Assembly: GCA_009692395.1 (NCBI GenBank)
Contig: SHZG01000120.1
Coordinates: 1 to 7,078, forward strand
Reading direction: 5' to 3'
Length of the DNA: 7,078 bases
DNA from: Methylococcales bacterium
Lineage (GTDB): Bacteria > Pseudomonadota > Gammaproteobacteria > Methylococcales > Methylomonadaceae
Shown piece after piece: positions 1 to 4,006 of this stretch (position 1 is the first letter of the stretch; each line of letters begins with the position of its first letter). Position numbers and translations under genes: made by a program. Below the pieces are notes generated by a model. That model did no database searches, was not told where the DNA came from, and saw nothing but the letters and a program-made list of their open reading frames with translations.

Positions 1-83
1 TACCTTGTACAACCTCGCAACACGTCTCGTGTCGCCCAAGCACAGACCCCCAGTTCCTGTTGTATCCAGTTCATTGCTATCAT
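1..83 (-). pseudogene. 5' end of an IS4-family transposase, frameshifted, cut by the window edge
   Basis: Read on the minus strand from ATG at 83 (or 74), the sequence encodes MIAMNWIQQELG and then, in the same frame, an unrecognisable tail. One frame over, from 48 to 1, it encodes GLCLGDTRRVARLYKV. Joined, these resemble the N-terminal DNA-binding domain of IS4/Tn5-type transposases (PF14706-like), whose hallmark is W-x3-EF/L followed by LGD-x-RR-x-x-RL. The two halves meet at a run of five C on the plus strand (47-51, five G in the gene). One extra G, or two fewer, would restore a single frame. The catalytic DDE domain would lie beyond the left edge. The break may be a decayed copy, a homopolymer sequencing error, or less likely programmed frameshifting. 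The family call rests on about 25 residues. Confidence 0.55.
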
Positions 84-119
84 CGGTTTGTTAGTTCAAA
101 TTATCTTACTGTACCGCAT

Positions 120-147
120 TGTGGGAAGTTGTGGGTAATCGTGTGGG
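120..147. repeat. Three TGTGGG direct repeats, 10-12 bp apart
   Basis: TGTGGG occurs at 120-125, 130-135 and 142-147, that is with start-to-start spacing of 10 and 12 bp, about one helical turn. On the minus strand the motif is CCCACA. The array sits between the transposase start and the ribH stem-loop. It could be a set of transposase binding sites in the IS end; this role is inferred from position only. Confidence 0.5.
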
Positions 148-159
148 TATAAGCCGCTA

Positions 160-192
160 AAACCTGCAAAATCTCAAAGACATCGCAGGTTT
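160..192 (-). terminator. Stem-loop downstream of ribH, possible terminator
   Basis: AAACCTGC (160-167) and GCAGGTTT (185-192) are perfect 8-bp inverted arms around a 17-nt loop. On the minus strand the hairpin starts about 28 nt after the ribH stop codon, and the second arm ends in TTTT. This is a weak intrinsic terminator at best because the loop is long and the T-run short. It could instead belong to a family of dispersed palindromes, since the AAACCT core is shared with the palindrome at 3945-3975. Confidence 0.35.
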
Positions 193-219
193 ATTGATAC
201 AACCTAACTTATTTACAAT

Positions 220-699
220 CTAGGAAATCTCGCGTAAGGTTTTCAGCGTTTTTAAAATCGCATTACCCGCTTCTATACCTTTGTTATATTCGTTATTAGA
301 GGCACGCGCTGCCGCTTGGTCGTAGTGATAAACCGCTAAAATTTCAAACGCGACAGGGATTTGATAGTTAATCATAGTATTCATTAAAGCCCGTGCTGTT
401 TCATCGGCAATTAAATCAAAATGATAAGTTTCACCTTTGATGATAATGCCAAAAGCAACAATGGCCTCAAAGCGTTTAGTTTTGGCAAGAGCTTCGGTAA
501 TTAAGGCGACTTCCCAAGTGCCAGCTGCGTAATACACGTTAATATTATCTTCGGGTATGTCGTTTTGAATGAATACCTCTTTGCAATACTCCGTCATATT
601 GCCATTTAATTCGGCGTGATAAGTGCTTTGCACGATGGCTATTTTTAATTTATCGGGTTTTTTTAAGTCGATTTTTTCGACGATTAAATCTTTTATCAT
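220..699 (-). CDS. ribH: 6,7-dimethyl-8-ribityllumazine synthase, divergent
   Basis: This enzyme condenses 5-amino-6-ribitylamino-uracil with 3,4-dihydroxy-2-butanone 4-phosphate to give lumazine, the penultimate step of riboflavin synthesis, in the cytoplasm. The 159-residue length is normal. Recognisable blocks are GTWEVA (60-65; family GS/AFEIP), GIIIKGETYHFD (84-95; family GxVIRGxTxHF/D, with His93 matching the catalytic histidine), IPVAF (114-118), Arg132 and NKG (139-141). Departures are Tyr-His (27-28) where most bacterial enzymes have Phe-Asn, Trp62 for Phe/Tyr in the GSFE motif, and EILAVYHY in place of GVLTT. An aromatic-His pair is also found in type II enzymes such as Brucella RibH2, so this may be a RibH2-like or intermediate form. 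The start ATG overlaps the ribE stop (ATGA, 4 bp), implying translational coupling; an AGGA lies about 11 nt upstream, a weak ribosome site. Assignment to the family is firm, the subtype is not. Confidence 0.88.
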   Translation of the reverse strand: MIKDLIVEKIDLKKPDKLKIAIVQSTYHAELNGNMTEYCKEVFIQNDIPEDNINVYYAAGTWEVALITEALAKTKRFEAIVAFGIIIKGETYHFDLIADETARALMNTMINYQIPVAFEILAVYHYDQAAARASNNEYNKGIEAGNAILKTLKTLREIS

Positions 700-1313
700 T
701 GGGTAGGGTGTTCCTGTAAATAGCGTTCAACGGTAGTGACGATAACTTTAGTTTGATTATCTATTTCGATATTCACTCTATCGCCGAGTTGTTTTAATTT
801 AAATGTAGTAGCGCGTAAGGTTTCGGGTATTAAGGAAATATTAAAACCGCCTGTGGATTGCGTATCAATAATGGTTAAACTCGCACCATTAATGGCAATA
901 CAACCTTTGGGTAATATGTATTTCATCCATTCTGCTGGGCAGTTAAAATCAATCATATAATTGTTTTCACTTTGTTTAATGTTGGCAATAGTCGCTGTGC
1001 CTTCGACATGACCCGATAAAATATGCCCGCCAATTTCATCACCTTGTTTAGCGGAGCGTTCAATATTCACGTTATCGCCTGCATTTAATAAACCTAAGGT
1101 GGTTTTATTTAACGTTTCCTTCATGACATCAAAAGAAACTTTATTATTATCTATCGTGGTCACAGTTAAACACACGCCATCAACGGCGACACTCGCACCA
1201 ATCGTTAAATTATTTAATAACGTTTTATTAAAATTAATAATCAGCGTATTTAGCCCTGTTTTTTTATCGACGGCGATAATGTCAGTGACGCGCTGCACGA
1301 TGCCTGTATACAT
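696..1313 (-). CDS. ribE: Riboflavin synthase, alpha subunit
   Basis: It dismutates two 6,7-dimethyl-8-ribityllumazine molecules into riboflavin and 5-amino-6-ribitylamino-uracil, the latter being recycled by RibH, its downstream neighbour. The protein has the usual two lumazine-binding barrels: residues 1-~95 (MYTGIVQ start, DGVCLTVT at 45-52, FDVMKETL at 61-68) and ~96-190 (IGGHILSGH at 94-102, GCIAINGASLTI at 137-148, ETLRATTF at 164-171, VNIEID at 180-185). By recalled alignment to E. coli RibC, Ser41, Cys48, Asp62, His102 and Asp185 are kept. The normally invariant Phe2 is Tyr, and Cys47 is Val as in many other bacteria. Length (205) and the IPETLxxTT, VNIEID and TVERxL blocks match the gammaproteobacterial type. 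The start is supported by GGAG at 1322-1325, 8 nt upstream. It lies 15 bp after the SGNH gene, so there is no room for an FMN riboswitch. The coding sequence is visibly AT-rich compared with the Hsp70 gene. Confidence 0.95.
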   Translation of the reverse strand: MYTGIVQRVTDIIAVDKKTGLNTLIINFNKTLLNNLTIGASVAVDGVCLTVTTIDNNKVSFDVMKETLNKTTLGLLNAGDNVNIERSAKQGDEIGGHILSGHVEGTATIANIKQSENNYMIDFNCPAEWMKYILPKGCIAINGASLTIIDTQSTGGFNISLIPETLRATTFKLKQLGDRVNIEIDNQTKVIVTTVERYLQEHPTQ

Positions 1314-1321
1314 AAAATAAA

Positions 1322-1325
1322 CTCC
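1322..1325 (-). promoter_or_regulatory. Ribosome binding site of ribE
   Basis: On the minus strand GGAG is followed by eight nucleotides and the ATG at 1313. It lies in the 15-bp gap after the SGNH gene stop (1329-1331) and fixes the ribE start. Confidence 0.6.
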
Positions 1326-1328
1326 GAA

Positions 1329-2336
1329 TTAGTGGGAAAATGGCGCAGGCTGATTGGCTTGTAAATTACGCATTCCCTGCGTCATAACTTCACCCAGATA
1401 TAAAAAACCATTGGTACTTAAATGGGTATCATTAGGCATATAAAAATCTTTAATGCTACGACTTTTTTCGCTAAATACCGTGCCTAAATCAGGCGTGATT
1501 AATTCTGGATGTTGAGCGAAATTTTGCCACATATTCTGATAAGGGTATTTATTATGTTCACCATAGCCTAAATAGACAGTGGCTTTATCTGGCACAATAA
1601 GCCATATCGGTTGAAACCCTGAGGCTTGTAGATTTTTATTAATGGCTAATACATTATCAATTGAATTGAAGGTTTCTTTTTGAAAATCACCCGTCACGAA
1701 AAGAGCATAGTTACATAAGCGATGAGAAAATAAGGCGCAGCCGTTAAAACTAATGGCTTGCACCGCACCCGATTTTAAATATTTTTCAGGTAAGTTCAGC
1801 GCTAACTTAATACTGTTATACAAGGCTTTAACGCCCCAATCTGCACCATTGAGTTTATCAAAGGAGACACGCGCACGCTTCACAAGGGGAAACATCGGAA
1901 AAGCCGAGTTGACAATCAAATCATGTTTAACAATCGGTTCGCGTGAGTTAGATAATGCTTTCATGCGTCCTTGAAAGAGCCGCTCAACACTTTCAATAAT
2001 GACATAACGCCCCTTAAAACCTGCGGCGCGTAATGCGTTGCCTAAATCAGTGCGTAAGGCTTCATCGGTTTTTAGTTCTTGCCACGTCATAGTGTCGACT
2101 TTTAAACCATCGGCTTCAGCCAATGAATAATCTTTAAAATTTTCTGGTAACACAGCAGGTTGCTCCGATTGCCAGCCAAAACTATGCTCTGGAAAATTAC
2201 CAATACGGGTCAAATCGCCATACAATCTTTCAAAATACAATTCCATGCCCCACGCAAGCATTGCCATGGTGAGCAATGAATAAAGAACTATTAAACTGTA
2301 TTTTCTGAAACTAATCGGTTTTAAATGGACGTTCAT
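1329..2336 (-). CDS. AlgX/AlgJ-like SGNH-fold protein partnering the MBOAT, GDS block apparently missing
   Basis: Proteins of this kind are membrane-anchored periplasmic enzymes that, with an MBOAT partner, transfer acetyl groups to exported polysaccharide or cell-wall glycan. Visible features are a basic N-terminus and one membrane segment (about 13-31), GDLTRIGNFPEHSFGW (40-55), VIIESVERL (112-120), LFSHRLCNYALF (202-213), VPDKATVYLGYG (248-259, as in AlgJ/AlgX VPDK), and DTHLS (303-307), the Asp-x-His of the SGNH triad. I find no GDS/GxSxS nucleophile motif. Residues SLAEAD (71-76) run straight into GLKVDTMTW (77-85); from memory of relatives, a strand plus GDSFS and ~25-30 residues normally stand there. 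An in-frame deletion around 2108-2109 is therefore likely, and the protein may lack catalytic activity. It begins 5 bp after the MBOAT C-terminal segment with no clear ribosome site, suggesting coupling. The family call is good; the specific glycan substrate is unknown. Confidence 0.75.
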   Translation of the reverse strand: MNVHLKPISFRKYSLIVLYSLLTMAMLAWGMELYFERLYGDLTRIGNFPEHSFGWQSEQPAVLPENFKDYSLAEADGLKVDTMTWQELKTDEALRTDLGNALRAAGFKGRYVIIESVERLFQGRMKALSNSREPIVKHDLIVNSAFPMFPLVKRARVSFDKLNGADWGVKALYNSIKLALNLPEKYLKSGAVQAISFNGCALFSHRLCNYALFVTGDFQKETFNSIDNVLAINKNLQASGFQPIWLIVPDKATVYLGYGEHNKYPYQNMWQNFAQHPELITPDLGTVFSEKSRSIKDFYMPNDTHLSTNGFLYLGEVMTQGMRNLQANQPAPFSH

Positions 2337-2341
2337 GGTGC

Positions 2342-2683
2342 TTAGAATTGAAAATATAAGAAAGTGGATTGTTTATGCAGGTTAATCAGCACAAAGTAAG
2401 CAATGATGACAATAATACTGACATCGACTACTGAAGGTTGCCACGCAAAACGAGTCGGTTTTTTCACCACGTCCATGTTTAAAGCAGGGGAATAATTTGC
2501 CATAATTTGCTGCACATTGGGTAGGGTGAAGACGATGAGTAAGCCGACAATTAATAGCTTGATAATTCTGCTAGAACCTAAGTTAACTAACGTCAGCGTG
2601 CCTTTAAACTGTGCGCCAAACCCTTGCATTGCCTGCCAAAACGCACTGAGTTCGCCGTGTTGTCTAGCCAAATGAACAGCCAT
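2342..2683 (-). CDS. C-terminal part of the MBOAT O-acyltransferase, in a shifted frame
   Basis: These 113 codons encode what is normally the tail of the upstream MBOAT protein, not an independent protein family. The signs are LPNVQQIMANYSPAL (54-68), the family's LPNTQQIM-type segment after a membrane helix (about 40-56), a second helix (about 87-102), and the C-terminus FLYFQF, typical of MBOAT proteins of the AlgI group. The ATG at 2683 lies inside the end of the preceding reading frame, with a 20-bp overlap. GGTGGGA lies five nucleotides upstream, so separate translation of the fragment is possible. The simplest explanation is one frameshift in a single gene of about 520 codons, the usual family length. 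The next gene starts 5 bp downstream. Confidence 0.8.
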   Translation of the reverse strand: MAVHLARQHGELSAFWQAMQGFGAQFKGTLTLVNLGSSRIIKLLIVGLLIVFTLPNVQQIMANYSPALNMDVVKKPTRFAWQPSVVDVSIIVIIAYFVLINLHKQSTFLYFQF

Positions 2684-3911
2684 TTAATCCCACCATACCA
2701 CTGAGCATTTCCGTGGCAACGCTGAAATTATCAGCACGAAAAAACACCCAACCGACCACGACTACCAAAAACGTCAATAAACCTGCACCGAACCGCGCCA
2801 AACTGCCGCCATCTTGCCAGCCCATGCGTTGTTTTAAGCCGCGCCACGCGTGATTAATGACTAAATACACACCGTGTAAACCGCCCCAGATCACGAATGT
2901 CCAGCCCGCACCATGCCATAAACCACCTAGCAACATGGTAATCATGAGATTCACATAGCGTTTGATTTTTCCATCATGACTACCACCGAGCGGAATATAC
3001 AAATAATCACGCAAAAACCGCGATAAAGTCATGTGCCAGCATCGCCAGAATTCGATAATACTCAATGATTTATACGGCGAATTAAAGTTGATGGGCAAAC
3101 GGACATTGAACAGCAACGATAGACCAATTGCCATATCGGAATACGCGGAAAAATCAAAATACAATTGCAATGAATACGATAACGCACCAAACCATGATTC
3201 AAATAGCATTGGATGTCCGCCTGCTTTTACCGCTTCAAAAATCGGCGTGGCATATTCGCCCAAGCTATCAGCCAATAATACTTTTTTACCTAAACCCAAG
3301 ATAAAAATGGTCAATCCAATGGCAATATTGTCCCAGTTCACCCGACAAGTGTCGTGCTTGGCAAATTGAGGCATCATTTCTTTGTGATGCAATACAGGCC
3401 CTGCGATTAAATGCGGAAAATAAGTGACAAACAACGTGTAATGCACGAAGTTATATTCTTTGACTTTGCCTTGATAGGTATCGACTAAAAACGCCAACTG
3501 AGTGAACGTAAAAAACGAAATCCCTAAAGGCAGAAATACTTTAGCCATTGAAATGGCAGAACCTGTCAGGAAGTTTTCGGCTAGGAAGTGAAGGTTATCA
3601 ACGAAAAAGTTGGCGTATTTGAAATAGCCTAACAAACTCAAATTGGCAATAATCGAGGCGATTAATAGCAGTTTGACACGACGTTGAGCAGAAGCCTGAC
3701 TATGCCCGATTAAATAACCCGCACCATAATTGAACACAATAGAGCCAAGCAGTAGCCCAACAAAACGGGCATCCCACCAACCGTAGAAAAATAAGGATGC
3801 AGCAGCTAGCCAGAGGGTTGCCAAATGGTGGCTGTAACGCCCTAACCCATAAAATCCAGCAATAACAACGGGTAGAAAGGCGAAACTGAAAACGTAAGAA
3901 TTGAATATCAT
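2664..3911 (-). CDS. MBOAT-family O-acyltransferase (AlgI-like), N-terminal 80 percent
   Basis: Membrane-bound O-acyltransferases of the AlgI/PatA group take an acetyl group from a cytoplasmic donor and pass it across the membrane for O-acetylation of an exported glycan. The start MIFNSYVFSFAFLPVV is the classic opening of the group. Further signatures are LGYFKYANFF (94-103), PLGISFFTFTQLAFLVD (128-144), FPHLIAGPV (165-173), YFDFSAYSDMAIG (251-263), INFNSPY (274-280), EFWRCWHMTLSRFLRDYLYIP (one block, 287-307) with His293, and LGGLWHGAGWTF (328-339) with the conserved His333. Many membrane helices are evident. The frame stops after GMVGLNGCSFG (405-415), about 110 residues early; the missing tail is in the next frame at 2342-2683. 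Both active-site histidines precede the break, so a partial protein could keep the core, but loss of the last helices would probably disrupt it. The ATG at 3911 has no clear ribosome site. Its downstream SGNH partner is the usual neighbour. Confidence 0.88.
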   Translation of the reverse strand: MIFNSYVFSFAFLPVVIAGFYGLGRYSHHLATLWLAAASLFFYGWWDARFVGLLLGSIVFNYGAGYLIGHSQASAQRRVKLLLIASIIANLSLLGYFKYANFFVDNLHFLAENFLTGSAISMAKVFLPLGISFFTFTQLAFLVDTYQGKVKEYNFVHYTLFVTYFPHLIAGPVLHHKEMMPQFAKHDTCRVNWDNIAIGLTIFILGLGKKVLLADSLGEYATPIFEAVKAGGHPMLFESWFGALSYSLQLYFDFSAYSDMAIGLSLLFNVRLPINFNSPYKSLSIIEFWRCWHMTLSRFLRDYLYIPLGGSHDGKIKRYVNLMITMLLGGLWHGAGWTFVIWGGLHGVYLVINHAWRGLKQRMGWQDGGSLARFGAGLLTFLVVVVGWVFFRADNFSVATEMLSGMVGLNGCSFG

Positions 3912-3944
3912 GAGTAAGACTTTTAACGATTATTTTTAGAGTAA

Positions 3945-3975
3945 GACCGCCGAGGTTTTTAAAACCTCGGCGGTC
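3945..3975. repeat. Near-perfect 31-bp palindrome between the Hsp70 and MBOAT genes
   Basis: GACCGCCGAGGTTTT (3945-3959), one T, and its exact reverse complement (3961-3975) form a 15-bp stem. It begins about 31 bp after the Hsp70 stop on the minus strand, so it may act as a transcription terminator, but no T-run follows it in that direction. If the TATAAT at 3987-3992 is a promoter box, the hairpin would also lie in the 5' leader of the MBOAT transcript. A dispersed palindromic repeat (REP/MITE-like) is equally plausible. Confidence 0.75.
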
Positions 3976-3986
3976 TCTATACTGAC

Positions 3987-3992
3987 ATTATA
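3987..3992 (-). promoter_or_regulatory. Possible -10 box for the MBOAT-rib cluster
   Basis: A perfect TATAAT on the minus strand lies 75 bp before the MBOAT start, in the only sizeable gap upstream of the cluster. No good -35 element is found 16-18 bp upstream, where the sequence reads like GAGGCT. The surroundings are AT-rich, so chance is a real possibility. Confidence 0.3.
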
Positions 3993-4006
3993 ACTTTAAA
4001 GTAGAT

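Larger units (their letters stand above)
1..150 (-). mobile_element. Probable end of an IS4-family insertion sequence
   Basis: The transposase start at 1-83 is preceded, on its upstream side, by about 65 bp without a gene and then by three TGTGGG motifs (120-125, 130-135, 142-147). Repeated motifs outside the transposase start suit an IS terminus, so I place the end near 148-150. The other end and any target duplication are outside the window, so the boundary is an inference. The element reads in the same direction as ribH and lies directly downstream of it. Confidence 0.4.

Noticed and set aside
1099..1320. 73-codon plus-strand ORF opposite ribE
   Set aside because: It mirrors the ribE reading frame and has no family resemblance.
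1314..1328. FMN riboswitch before ribE
   Set aside because: Only 15 bp separate ribE from the preceding gene, far too little for an RFN element.
3031..3369. 112-codon plus-strand ORF
   Set aside because: It lies wholly opposite the conserved MBOAT coding sequence, and its translation shows no recognisable motif.
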